Assembly (NCBI GenBank): GCA_035693105.1
Contig: DASSHC010000495.1
Coordinates: forward strand, 1 to 26,876
Length of the DNA stretch: 26,876 nt
Origin: DASSHC01 sp035693105
Lineage (GTDB): Bacteria > Chloroflexota > Chloroflexia > Thermomicrobiales > Thermomicrobiaceae
Reading direction: 5' to 3'
Of the stretch, positions 6,080 through 15,049 are shown piece after piece (the first letter of the stretch is position 1; each line of letters starts with the position of its first letter). The notes below the pieces were generated by a model. It searched no databases, was not told the DNA's origin, and saw nothing but the letters and a program-made list of their open reading frames with translations. The position numbers were made by a program, and so were the translations under genes.

Positions 6080-9000
6080 ATGAGCGTGCAGGCTCCGTAC
6101 GTCTTCGTCAGCTATGCCAGCCGCGATCGCGAGCGGGTGCTGCCGCTGGTCGCGCGGCTGGAAGCGGCGGGGGTGCAAACCTGGGTGGACCGGGAGGGCA
6201 TCCACGGCGGGGCCAACTACGCCCTGGAGATCGCCGAGGCCATCGAGCAGTCTGCCGCCCTCCTTCTCTTCTGCTCGGACGCCGCGCTCGCCTCGCGCAA
6301 CGTCAAGCAGGAGCTGGCGTTGGCCTGGCGCTTCGAGAAACCCTACCTGCCGCTCCTGCTCGATCCGGTCGAGATCCCCAAAGACGTCGCCTACTGGCTG
6401 GAGGGCGCACAGTGGATCGAGCTGCTGGAGCGGCCGGAGGAGGTCTGGCGACCGGCGGTCCTGACCGCCCTGCGCGAACTGGGCATGCCGCTCGCCGAGC
6501 CGGAGCCGGGCAGGGCGACCGGGCGCTCGCGACCGCTCGTGGTGGGGCGCGAGCGCGAGCAGGCGGCGCTGCGCGCCCAGCTCGACCGCATGCTGGCCGC
6601 GCAGGGTGGCACGGTGCTCGTCGGCGGAGAGGCCGGGATCGGCAAGACGACCCTGGTGGAAGATCTGAGCGCGCGGGCGGAGGAAGCCGGCGCGCTGGCC
6701 CTCTGGGGCCATGCCTACGACCTGAGCGTCACCCGGCCGCACGGCCCCTGGCTGGAGATCCTGCGCCAGTACCAGACGCTGGCCGCGGGTTTGCCGCCGG
6801 TGCCCGCCTTTGTCAGTAATGCCGATGAGCTGGCCAAAGTCGGCTCGCAGGAGACGCTCTTCGCGGCAGTGGCCGACTTCTTTACCGTCGTGGCCGCCCA
6901 GCGCCCGCTCCTGCTGGTGCTGGACGATCTGCACTGGGCCGATCAGGCGAGCCTCGACTTCTTCCGCTATCTCGCCCGCCAGCTTGGCCGTCAGCGGCTG
7001 CTCCTGGTCGCCACCTATCGCTCCGATGAGCTGACCCGCCGTCATCCGCTCGCCATGCTCTTGCCCCTGCTCGTGCGTGAAGCGGCTGCCGAGCGGGTCG
7101 ACGTGCGACCGTTGAACGAGGCCGGCCAGTACGCCTTGATTCAGCATCGCTATCAGCTCGACGAGGCCGACCAGGCTCGTCTTGAGCGCTATCTGCAGGA
7201 GCACGCCGAGGGTAACCCGTTCTTCACGGTTGAACTCCTGCGCACGCTGGAAGAGGAACAATTGCTGGCGCGGCAGGAGAAGCGGTGGGCGCTCGGCGAT
7301 CTGGAGCAGGCGCCGGTTCCGCCGCTGCTGCGGCAGGTGATCGAGGGGCGCGTGAGCCGGCTGGACGAGGAAAGCCAGCGCGTGCTGGAGGCCGCCGCGG
7401 TCATTGGGCAGTCGATCCCGCTGAGCCTCTGGGCGGCGCTGGGCGAGGTCGGTGAAGACACCTTGTTCGTGGTGGCGGAGCGCGCGGAGGAGGCGCATCT
7501 GCTGGAAGAGGCAGCGGACGGCAGCGGGGTTCGATTCCTCCACGCGCTGATCCGCGAGGCGCTCTACCAGGGGATTCCCTCATTCCGGCGGCGGCGGCTC
7601 CATCGCCGGGCGGGCGAGATTCTGGCGGCGGCGGAAGCCCCTGACCCTGACCGGGTCGCCTACCATCTCCAGCAGGCGGGAGACGTGCGCGCCGCCGAGT
7701 GGCTGATCCGCGCCGGGGAGCGCGCGCAGCGGGCCTACGCCTGGCACATCGCCGTCGATCGCTTTGAGGCTGCCCTTGCCCGGCTGACCGAGCAGGACGC
7801 CACGGCGCGCGAACAAGCGGTACTCCTCTTTCGCATCGCGTTTCTGTTGCGCTTTCTGGATGTGCGCAAGGCGCTGGGCCATCTGGACGAGGCGCGACGG
7901 CTGGCGCTCGAGGCCGGCGAGATTGCCCTCGCCAGTCGCTGCCTGCATCTTTCCGGATTGCTCCACTGTTTCCTCGGCGAGCCGCGGCGAGGGATCGTGG
8001 AAATGGAGCAGGCGGTGAGCGACCTGCACGCGCTCCCCGACGACGAACAGACGCGACTGCCGCTCCTCCTGGATGCTGACCTCGGACCGCCGGAGGGCAC
8101 TCTGGCGCTCTGGCTGGGCGCGACCGGCCAGCTTGAGGCAGGGGTAGCGCTGGCGCGGCGGATGCTCGCGGCGACACCCCAACCCGCGCTGCGGGTGGGA
8201 CAGGGAGACTCGCTCTACGCCGATGGCCTCTTCGGGCTCGGCTGGGCCGAGGCCATGCTCGCTCATCCACGCGATGCCCGCGAGGCGCTCCAGCAGGCAC
8301 GGGCAGTCTATCAGTCTATCGAACATCACTATCTGGTCGCATACTGCACCTTTTGTGAGCTGGAGATGGTTCGGCTGCCCTATTTCGCGCGGGAGCGTGA
8401 CACCGAGAGCCGGCTGACGGCGGAGAGTACGGAAGCGATGCTCAAAGCCGGCGGCGCGGCGCCTGAGCGTGTGCCGTCCGAGCTGCCGTCGCTGTGCCTC
8501 CAGGTTCTTCAGGGCGACTGGCGTGCGGCGCGCGGAGTGGCAGAGGCCGCGCACGGGCACAGTCGCTGGATGATCATGGGTCTCGCCAGTCATTGGCTGG
8601 CCGTGCTGGCGCAGCGGCAAGGCGACGAAGCGCTTGCCTGGCGGGTCATCAGCGAGCGCCTGCCGGACGGACCGCGCACCGACCCCGGCAATACGTTCAT
8701 CTCATCCGGCTTGCCTTTGCAGCGCCTGGCTGCCGAACTGGCGCTCGACGCCCACGATCTCCCGACGGCCCGCGCCTGGCTGGAGGCGCACGATCGTTGG
8801 CTGGCGTGGTCCAGCGCCGTGCTCGGCCGGGCGGAGGGTGCTGTTCTGTGGGCCGTGTACCACCACGTCGCGGGCGATCAAGCGGAGGCTCGCAGGCTGG
8901 CCGAGCAGGCGCTGGCACACGCCTCCGACCCCAGCCAACCCCTCGCCCTCATCGCCGCCCACCGCTTCCTTGGCCGGCTCGACACCGAGGAGGAGCAGTT

Positions 9001-9247
9001 CGGCGCGGCTGAGGGACACCTACAACAGTCACTGGCGTTGGCGGAGGCCCGCGCCGCGCCCTTCGAGCGAGCGCTGACGCTGCTGGAGACCGTCGCACTG
9101 CGCGCGGCGCAGCGTAAACCCGACGAAGCCCGGTCGCTGCTCGACGAGGTGCGGGCCATCTGCGAGCCGCTGGGGGCGAAACCGGCGCTGGGGCGGGTGG
9201 CGGCGCTGAAGGCGCGGCTGGATGCGCCGGAGACGACGGATGCCTGA
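6080..9247 (+). CDS. TIR-domain STAND ATPase with TPR-rich C-terminus (NLR-like)
   Basis: The product is 1055 aa from ATG at 6080, with GAGGG 5 nt upstream. A TIR domain occupies residues 5-135: YVFVSYASRD, WVDREGIHGG in the BB-loop region, then SRNVKQELALAW. E78 stands where the catalytic glutamate of NAD-cleaving TIRs lies. A STAND/AAA_16-type ATPase follows, with Walker A GEAGIGKT at 183-190, Walker B LLLVLDDLHWAD at 277-288 and an ATYR sensor segment near 311. The remainder, from about 560 on, is helical TPR-like sequence. There is no C-terminal LuxR helix-turn-helix and no signal peptide. Known relatives act as ligand-triggered switches, some in anti-phage immunity with NAD depletion. 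Whether this one does so is inference. The gene overlaps the next TIR gene by 8 nt. Confidence 0.88.
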   Translation: MSVQAPYVFVSYASRDRERVLPLVARLEAAGVQTWVDREGIHGGANYALEIAEAIEQSAALLLFCSDAALASRNVKQELALAWRFEKPYLPLLLDPVEIPKDVAYWLEGAQWIELLERPEEVWRPAVLTALRELGMPLAEPEPGRATGRSRPLVVGREREQAALRAQLDRMLAAQGGTVLVGGEAGIGKTTLVEDLSARAEEAGALALWGHAYDLSVTRPHGPWLEILRQYQTLAAGLPPVPAFVSNADELAKVGSQETLFAAVADFFTVVAAQRPLLLVLDDLHWADQASLDFFRYLARQLGRQRLLLVATYRSDELTRRHPLAMLLPLLVREAAAERVDVRPLNEAGQYALIQHRYQLDEADQARLERYLQEHAEGNPFFTVELLRTLEEEQLLARQEKRWALGDLEQAPVPPLLRQVIEGRVSRLDEESQRVLEAAAVIGQSIPLSLWAALGEVGEDTLFVVAERAEEAHLLEEAADGSGVRFLHALIREALYQGIPSFRRRRLHRRAGEILAAAEAPDPDRVAYHLQQAGDVRAAEWLIRAGERAQRAYAWHIAVDRFEAALARLTEQDATAREQAVLLFRIAFLLRFLDVRKALGHLDEARRLALEAGEIALASRCLHLSGLLHCFLGEPRRGIVEMEQAVSDLHALPDDEQTRLPLLLDADLGPPEGTLALWLGATGQLEAGVALARRMLAATPQPALRVGQGDSLYADGLFGLGWAEAMLAHPRDAREALQQARAVYQSIEHHYLVAYCTFCELEMVRLPYFARERDTESRLTAESTEAMLKAGGAAPERVPSELPSLCLQVLQGDWRAARGVAEAAHGHSRWMIMGLASHWLAVLAQRQGDEALAWRVISERLPDGPRTDPGNTFISSGLPLQRLAAELALDAHDLPTARAWLEAHDRWLAWSSAVLGRAEGAVLWAVYHHVAGDQAEARRLAEQALAHASDPSQPLALIAAHRFLGRLDTEEEQFGAAEGHLQQSLALAEARAAPFERALTLLETVALRAAQRKPDEARSLLDEVRAICEPLGAKPALGRVAALKARLDAPETTDA

Positions 9248-11783
9248 GGCCGCCTCAGCCTTCCTGAGCTACGCCAGCACCGACCGAGCCTGGGCCCTGC
9301 GGATCGCGGCACTGCTCAACGCTCGCGGCGTGTCCGTTTGGATCGACCGCACCAGCATCGTCGGTGGGACGCGCTGGACCGATGAGATCGTCACGGGGAT
9401 CAAGACAACGCCGGTACTCCTGGTCTTGATCACGCCGGCATCGATGCAGTCGCGCAACGTCCGGCAGGAGATCCAGCTCGCGTGGGAGTACGATCGCAAG
9501 ATCCTCCCCCTGGTACTCCAGACGGCCCCCTTGCCCAACGCCGTCGAGTACGCCCTGGCCGGCACGCAGTGGGTCGAGATCCTCGATGCGCCCGAGGAGG
9601 TGTGGCTCAACCGGCTCCTGCAGGCGCTGGGCGGTTTGGGCGTAGCACCGGCAGGGACCACAACCGACGGGCCGGCTCCGCCGGCAGCGCCGTTGCCACC
9701 GACACCGGACAACCTGCCCGCACCGGCGACACCATTGGTGGGGCGCACTGCCGAGGTTGCCCGGATCGCGGCCCTGCTGCGCGATCCGTCGATCCGGCTG
9801 GTCACCCTCACGGGGCCGGGAGGCGTGGGGAAGACGCGCCTCTCCCTGGGTGTCGCCGCCAACCTGCTCGGCCGTTTTCCCGACGGCGTCTGGTTCGTGC
9901 CGTTGGCCAGCTTGACCGATCCCTCGCTCGTTCCCTCGACCATCGCCCAGACGCTCGGGGTGCGCGAGGCGGGCCAGGTGCCCATCGACGTGACCCTCCG
10001 GGAGTTTCTCGGCAATAAAGATCTCCTGCTGGTCATCGACAACCTCGAGCACCTCCTGCCGGCCGCGCCGCGACTGAGCGAGTTGCTGGCGCGGGCCCCG
10101 AGGCTCACCATTCTGGCGACCAGCCGCGAGGCGCTCGAGCTCTCCGGCGAGCGCGAGATCCCGGTCCCGCCGCTCTCCCTCCCCGCGAACCTGGACGCCG
10201 CGAACCTGGACCAATCGAGCGCGGTGGAGCTGTTCGTCGAGCGTGCCCAGGCGATCAAGCCGGACTTCGCCCTCACGCGTGAGAACACTGCGGCGGTGGT
10301 CGAGATCTGTGGGCGGCTCGATGGGCTACCCCTCGCGATCGAGCTGGCGGCCGCGCGAATTCGCCTGCTTCCGCCCAAGGCTCTGCTCGCGCGCTTGCAG
10401 GACAGCGCCTCCGGCCCGCTCGCGCTCTTGACGAGCGGAGCCAGGGACCTCGCCCCACGCCAATCGACCCTGCGCGCCACGATCGACTGGAGCTACCAGC
10501 TCCTGGACCCGGCCGAGCAGGTCTTGTTCCGCACGCTGGGCGTCTTCGTCGGGGGGTTCGACCTCGAGTCGGCCGCGGCAATCACTGCGGGTACGGCAGC
10601 GGCCGATCTCGACATGCTCGACGGGCTCACCTCGTTGGTGGCCAAGAGCCTCGTGCGCGAGGACGAAGTAGCCGGCGAGCCGCGCTTCTCCCTCCTGGTG
10701 ACGCTGCGCGACTTCGCCCGCGATGCCCTGGACAAGAGCGGCGGGCTGGACGCCGTCGCGCGAGCCCACGCGACCTACTTCGTCGCGCTCGCGGGAGACG
10801 CGGCCGCGCAGTTGGAGGGGGCGGAGCAGGCTCCCTGGCGAGATCGGCTGGAGCGCGAGCGGGACAACCTGCGCGCTGCCTTCGCCTGGCTGGTCGCCAA
10901 GCGCGACGTTCAGCCGGGGTTGCGCCTGGCGGCGGCGCTGTGGAACTACTGGCGGGAGCACGGCGACTTCGCCGAGGGGCGGGCGACGTGCCTGGCCATC
11001 CTGGCGGTGACGCCCGATTCTCTACGAACCGTCGAGCGAGCACACGTCCTGATGGGCGCGGGAAGCTTCGCGCGGCTGCAGGGCGACTATGCGGCGGCGG
11101 AGGAGGCGCTGACGGATAGCCTCACCCTCGCGCGCGAACTGCGGGACGACAACGGGGTTGCCCTGGCACTCTTGACTCTCGGAAACCTCGCAAACCAACG
11201 GGGGATGTTCGCGGCGGCGCGCGCGTACTATGAAGAGAGCAGTGCCATCTCCCGCCGCCTGGGCCTTCGGGTGGCGTTGGCGAGGGCGCTGAATAACCTC
11301 GGGGTGGCCACCTATTATGAGGGCAACTATCCGCAAGCACGCGTCCACTATGAGGAAGCGCTCCAAATCTGGCGCGAATCGAGCGATACCCGTGCTGTCG
11401 CCGTCGCGCTCGTCAACCTGGGCGAGGTAGCCCACAAGCTGGATGACGACGAACAGGCTCTGGGCTTGCTGCGCGAGGCACTCCCTGTCTCGCAGGAAGC
11501 TGGCGACCGGTACAACCTGATCACGACTATCGAGGCGCTCATGAGTGTGTTCGCCGCCCGGGGGGACGCGGAGCGGGCGGTACGCCTCGGGGGCGCCGCC
11601 GCCATGCTCCGCCAGTCGCTCGGCTACCCGCCGAACGAGGCTGACCGGCAGGAGATCGAACGCGTGCTGGAACGCTGTCGCCAGGAACTGGGAGACGAGC
11701 TGTTTTTGCGGGCCCATGCCGAGGGCCAGGCGATGACGCTGGAGCAGGCGGTGGCGTACGGTCTGGGCGCGGCCGAGGGCTAG
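9240..11783 (+). CDS. TIR-NB-ARC-TPR protein (second NLR-like STAND protein)
   Basis: The product is 847 aa from ATG at 9240, with GGAG 7 nt upstream, inside the end of the previous gene. The TIR domain (residues 5-132) shows AFLSYASTDR, WIDRTSIVGG and SRNVRQEIQLAW, with E77 as the candidate catalytic residue. A Pro/Ala-rich linker spans about 135-163. An NB-ARC-type ATPase follows: LVGR near 166, Walker A GPGGVGKT at 192-199, Walker B LLLVIDNLEHL at 262-272, an ILATSRE sensor segment at 291-297, and a GLPLAIELAAARI motif. TPRs fill about 600-770. The end has the conserved LGGAA...LGDELF...G.AMTLEQAVAYGL tail of such regulators. The ATPase type differs from that of the upstream TIR protein, so the two are not a simple recent duplication throughout. 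Confidence 0.88.
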   Translation: MPEAASAFLSYASTDRAWALRIAALLNARGVSVWIDRTSIVGGTRWTDEIVTGIKTTPVLLVLITPASMQSRNVRQEIQLAWEYDRKILPLVLQTAPLPNAVEYALAGTQWVEILDAPEEVWLNRLLQALGGLGVAPAGTTTDGPAPPAAPLPPTPDNLPAPATPLVGRTAEVARIAALLRDPSIRLVTLTGPGGVGKTRLSLGVAANLLGRFPDGVWFVPLASLTDPSLVPSTIAQTLGVREAGQVPIDVTLREFLGNKDLLLVIDNLEHLLPAAPRLSELLARAPRLTILATSREALELSGEREIPVPPLSLPANLDAANLDQSSAVELFVERAQAIKPDFALTRENTAAVVEICGRLDGLPLAIELAAARIRLLPPKALLARLQDSASGPLALLTSGARDLAPRQSTLRATIDWSYQLLDPAEQVLFRTLGVFVGGFDLESAAAITAGTAAADLDMLDGLTSLVAKSLVREDEVAGEPRFSLLVTLRDFARDALDKSGGLDAVARAHATYFVALAGDAAAQLEGAEQAPWRDRLERERDNLRAAFAWLVAKRDVQPGLRLAAALWNYWREHGDFAEGRATCLAILAVTPDSLRTVERAHVLMGAGSFARLQGDYAAAEEALTDSLTLARELRDDNGVALALLTLGNLANQRGMFAAARAYYEESSAISRRLGLRVALARALNNLGVATYYEGNYPQARVHYEEALQIWRESSDTRAVAVALVNLGEVAHKLDDDEQALGLLREALPVSQEAGDRYNLITTIEALMSVFAARGDAERAVRLGGAAAMLRQSLGYPPNEADRQEIERVLERCRQELGDELFLRAHAEGQAMTLEQAVAYGLGAAEG

Positions 11784-11790
11784 GCTGATT

Positions 11791-11812
11791 TCGGCTCCAG
11801 GCTACGAGCCGA
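11791..11812. terminator. Possible hairpin between convergent genes
   Basis: TCGGCTC (11791-11797) and GAGCCGA (11806-11812) form a perfect 7-bp stem with an 8-nt loop. It sits in the 18-bp gap between the second TIR gene and the convergent glycosyltransferase gene and includes the latter's stop codon. No T-run follows on either strand, so intrinsic termination is doubtful. Confidence 0.25.
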
Positions 11813-13406
11813 TCCGGGTCAGGACGCCGTGGTCGTAGCGGTAGTAGCCGCGGCTGGGGTACTGGTCCATCAGGCGCCGGTCGTCCGCGCCCTGGTCGAT
11901 GGCGTAGACGACGTCGTCGTCCAGCGTTAGATGGTTCTGGCAGAAGAAGGGCGCGTAGTCGGTCCAGTTCTTCATCACCACGAAGACGACCGCGTCGTGG
12001 ATCTGCGCCGCTTGCACCTGGCGCACGCCGTCGCCATTGATGTCGTACCAGTCGGTGGCGGCGCGGAAGGCCGCTGGGGTGAACGTGTTGAAGCTCCAAA
12101 GCGTCAGCCCGGCGACGACTGCCAGCGCGGCGAGTTGCGCGCTCCGCTCGGGGCGCGGCAGCCGGGGGAGCGCGCGGTGTAGCAGCCAGCCGCCCAGCGC
12201 CGCCACCTGGAAGACGAAGCGCGAGGTCAGCAGCGTCATGGCGCCGATCGCCTCGAAGTAGTAGCGCGGGCCGTACATCTCACCCGCCGTCCAGTAGGCG
12301 ATGTGCACGCCGATCAGGCTGACCACCACCCCGGCCAGCAGGATGTCCCAGATGTAGGGCTGCCAGCGGCGTGGGCGGCGCAGCGCGCGCAGCGCCAACC
12401 CGAGCAGCCCCAGCGCGCCCGCCCCGATCATCGGCAGCAGGCTGAGGCGGCGCGGCCAGCCGAAGAGGTAGTGGCCGAGCTGGTCGACGTTGAGGCGCGT
12501 GTTCAGCATCCCGCTGGCCCAGGTGTGTCCCGTATCGCCGGGGCCATGGCCGGGTCCGAAGCCGACCTTGTCGTAGGGCCACCAGAGGACGTAAGCGAAC
12601 TCCGTCGCGTGACCGGTCGTCAGCTGGTTATAGGCCAGCATGGCGCCCACGAAGGGGAGGAAAGTGCCCAGCATCGGCAGGTAGAGTCGCAACCGCCGCC
12701 GGTCGAGCAGCACGCCGAGGGGCACCCAGAGCGCCACCGGCAGCCCGATCCCCACCGCCGTCAGCGGGCGCGAGAGGAAGAGCATCCCGATCGCCGCACC
12801 CGCGCCGAGCGCCGGCCAGAGGGCCCGCGTCTGCTCGGCGCGGGCCAGCAGCAGCAGGAAGAGGAGCGCCCAGAAGAGCGAGACGGTGTGCGACATGAAG
12901 GAGCCGGACTGCAACAGGAAGAAGGGCGAAGCGGCCAGCAAGGCGGCGGCCAGCAGGCCGGTGGCGGCGTGGTAGACGCGCTTCCCCAGGAGATAGACCA
13001 GCCCGACGTCGAGCGCGCCGACCACCGGGTTGAGCAGCCAGGGGACGCCCGAGAGGACGCCGAGCGCCAGCACCAGCGGGTAGCCGGGCGGGTACTTGCC
13101 GAACCAGTGGCCGTCGCGAATGATCACGAAGGGGATCCAGAAGAACTCCGGTAGCGCGGGCGGGCGCGCCAGCAGGTGCCCGCCGGCGATCGTCTTGGCC
13201 TGGAAGAGGAAGGCGACATCGTCCTCGACGTGCGGCAGCCGGTCGAAGACCACGGTGGCGACCCAGGCGCTGGCCGCCAGCGCTACCAGGCAGAGCGCGA
13301 GCGCCAGCAGGTCGCAGGGGTGTGGGATGGCGCCCGCCGCGCGCCTGGCTCGGGCCGGTTGCCGCCGTGGCAGGCGACGGGTGAGGCTGGCCACGTCGAT
13401 CGTCAT
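11802..13406 (-). CDS. GT-C-fold membrane glycosyltransferase (GT39/ArnT-like)
   Basis: The product is 534 aa from ATG at 13406. After a basic N-terminus there are about ten or more hydrophobic helices. The first outer loop contains DRLPHVEDDVAFL, with the acidic cluster E61-D62-D63 that GT-C enzymes use for metal or acceptor. Next come the WFGKYPPGYP segment at 101-110 and a C-terminal soluble part (about residues 440-534). This is the plan of PMT/ArnT-like enzymes that transfer a sugar from a polyprenyl-phosphate donor outside the membrane. The acceptor is unknown. The start has no clear Shine-Dalgarno site, but TATCAT (5/6 to a -10) lies 7 nt before the ATG, suggesting a leaderless mRNA. 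An in-frame open extension up to 13715 would run over the divergent gene and is not believable. Confidence 0.8.
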   Translation of the reverse strand: MTIDVASLTRRLPRRQPARARRAAGAIPHPCDLLALALCLVALAASAWVATVVFDRLPHVEDDVAFLFQAKTIAGGHLLARPPALPEFFWIPFVIIRDGHWFGKYPPGYPLVLALGVLSGVPWLLNPVVGALDVGLVYLLGKRVYHAATGLLAAALLAASPFFLLQSGSFMSHTVSLFWALLFLLLLARAEQTRALWPALGAGAAIGMLFLSRPLTAVGIGLPVALWVPLGVLLDRRRLRLYLPMLGTFLPFVGAMLAYNQLTTGHATEFAYVLWWPYDKVGFGPGHGPGDTGHTWASGMLNTRLNVDQLGHYLFGWPRRLSLLPMIGAGALGLLGLALRALRRPRRWQPYIWDILLAGVVVSLIGVHIAYWTAGEMYGPRYYFEAIGAMTLLTSRFVFQVAALGGWLLHRALPRLPRPERSAQLAALAVVAGLTLWSFNTFTPAAFRAATDWYDINGDGVRQVQAAQIHDAVVFVVMKNWTDYAPFFCQNHLTLDDDVVYAIDQGADDRRLMDQYPSRGYYRYDHGVLTRIGS

Positions 13407-13557
13407 ACGGGTAATGATACGTCGCCCGCTTGCCGGCGACAGCGCCGGTCGCGGCGGCCGTGGTCGGGTGTAGACTGAGCGGTGCAGGCACCGCACGCGA
13501 TACGCTGCGGCGATACTCATCGCGGGTGAATCAGCATCAACTGGGGAGGACACCGAG

Positions 13558-14880
13558 ATGGACGCGCAGACCTCGTTGCGGCTGGCGCTGACCGGCGACA
13601 GCATGATCGTGCGCCACGCCTTCGTGGAGCAAGCGCAGGATGCGGCCACCCGCGAGCTGGTGGCGCTGCTGCGAGACGCCGACGTGGCCTTCACCAATCT
13701 GGAGTCGCTGCCCAATGGTTTCCGCGGCTACGCCGCGCTCGACAACGGCGGCACCCACATGTCGGCCCCGCCCTGGGTCATCGACGACCTGGTCGCGGCC
13801 GGCTTCGACCTCTTCGCCGCCGCCACCAACCACGCGCTCGACTACAGCATCGAGGGGCTACTGGCCGCCATCGAGGCGCTGGAGTCGCGCGGCGTGGCCT
13901 TCGCGGGGATCGGGCGCAATCTGGCCGAGGCGCGCATGCCCGCCTACCTGGAGCACCCCAAGGGGAGCGTGGCCCTGATCGCCTGCGTCTCGTCCTTCGC
14001 CCGCGGCCAGATCGCCGCCGAGCAGCGGCCGGAATTGCCCGGCCGCCCGGGCGTCAACCCGCTGCGCCACGAGACGACCTACGAGATTCCGCCCGAGGAT
14101 CTGGCCGCGCTCCAGCGCATCGCCGGGCAGCTCGGCCTCGAGCAGAAGCGGCTGGACCTGATCCAGCTCGGCTTCGCCTTCCCGCCCGACAACCCCGACC
14201 TCTTCCCCTTCCTGGGGGCCAATTTCACCGCCGCGCCGCAGGCCGCGGTCAAGACCGCGCCGAACAAGAAGGACGCCGAGGCGATCGCCAAGTGGGTGGG
14301 CGAGGCCCGCAACCGCGCCGACCTGGTCGTCCTCAGCCTGCACAACCACGAGGAGGGCGGCAGCAAGGAGGAGCCCGCTGCCTTTGCCCGCGACTTCGCC
14401 CACCAGATGATCGAGGCCGGCGCCGATCTGGTCGTGGGCCACGGCTCGCACCTCCTGCGCGGCATGGAGCTGTACCAGGGCAAGCCGATCTTCTACAGCC
14501 TGGGCAACTTCATCGCGCAGAACGACCTGATCGAGCGCATGCCGGCCGACGGCTACGACCGCTTCCGCGTCGATCCCAGCGCTACCCCCAGCGAGATCTT
14601 CCTGGCGCGCAGCCAGCACGGCGAGAAGGGCTTCCCGGCCGACCGCCGCTACTGGGAGACGGTGGTGCCGATCTGTGACATTCACCAGGGCGCCTTGCAG
14701 GCGATCGAGCTGGTGCCGGTCACGCTGGGGCACGGCGAGCCGCCTCACCGCCGCGGCCGCCCGCGCCTGGCGCACGGCGACCTCGCGCGGTCGATCCTGG
14801 AGCGCTTCGCCGCGCTCAGTCAGCCGTACGGCACGGAGCTGGAGCTGGGCGGCGAGCGCGCGCTGGTGCGGCTGAGCTAA
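13558..14880 (+). CDS. CapA-family metallophosphatase-like protein
   Basis: The product is 440 aa from ATG at 13558, with GGGGAGGA 7 nt upstream. The CapA/PgsA signature is complete: GDSM at 13-16, NLE at 47-49, TNHALDY at 90-96, LHNHEE at 261-266, GHGSH at 294-298 and YSLGNF at 313-318. These ligands form a calcineurin-like metal centre. Family members support poly-gamma-glutamate or capsule synthesis, but most are of unknown substrate. No capsule ligase (CapB/CapC) lies nearby, so a role in polyglutamate is not supported here. I see no signal peptide, so it may be cytosolic, unlike PgsA. Residues 160-240 form an extra segment not needed for the fold. It is transcribed divergently from the glycosyltransferase gene. 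Confidence 0.85.
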   Translation: MDAQTSLRLALTGDSMIVRHAFVEQAQDAATRELVALLRDADVAFTNLESLPNGFRGYAALDNGGTHMSAPPWVIDDLVAAGFDLFAAATNHALDYSIEGLLAAIEALESRGVAFAGIGRNLAEARMPAYLEHPKGSVALIACVSSFARGQIAAEQRPELPGRPGVNPLRHETTYEIPPEDLAALQRIAGQLGLEQKRLDLIQLGFAFPPDNPDLFPFLGANFTAAPQAAVKTAPNKKDAEAIAKWVGEARNRADLVVLSLHNHEEGGSKEEPAAFARDFAHQMIEAGADLVVGHGSHLLRGMELYQGKPIFYSLGNFIAQNDLIERMPADGYDRFRVDPSATPSEIFLARSQHGEKGFPADRRYWETVVPICDIHQGALQAIELVPVTLGHGEPPHRRGRPRLAHGDLARSILERFAALSQPYGTELELGGERALVRLS

Positions 14881-15049
14881 CCGCGGCGATACCCCCGTAG
14901 GGGCAGACCTCCGTTTCTGCCCTCGCGGCCCACCACGGGCGTTGTCATGCGCCGCCCACGGTGCCCCAGTTCCCGTTGCCATGCCGTGGGGGAGACAGGG
15001 CAGACACAGGGGTCTGCCCCTACAGAGGTGAAGTCTGGTGCCAGCTATC
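14881..15049. other. Convergent intergenic region holding a repeat element
   Basis: This 169-bp gap lies between the CapA-like gene and the convergent phosphoesterase gene. Nearly all of it is the inverted-repeat element described separately. I see no gene and no T-rich terminator, though the element's hairpins could end transcription from either side. Confidence 0.6.
14897..15023. repeat. MITE-like double-hairpin element
   Basis: The ends 14897-14923 and 14997-15023 are inverted copies matching at 24 of 27 positions, beginning GTAGGGGCAGACC. Each end is itself a hairpin made of GGGCAGA and TCTGCCC. The middle has a further perfect 7-bp stem, CCCACGG (14955-14961) with CCGTGGG (14984-14990). 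It is 127 bp and non-coding. GTAGGGGC-type repeats of this sort recur between genes in many Chloroflexota genomes (from memory). Mobility is inferred. Confidence 0.7.

Noticed and set aside
5978..7543. Minus-strand frame of 521 codons opposite the first TIR gene
   Set aside because: It is a shadow frame with Gln/Arg/Leu-rich low-complexity translation. The plus strand encodes clear TIR and ATPase motifs.
13407..13715. Upstream extension of the glycosyltransferase frame
   Set aside because: It would overlap the divergent CapA-like gene by about 150 bp. The added residues are Ser/Arg-rich without a membrane segment.
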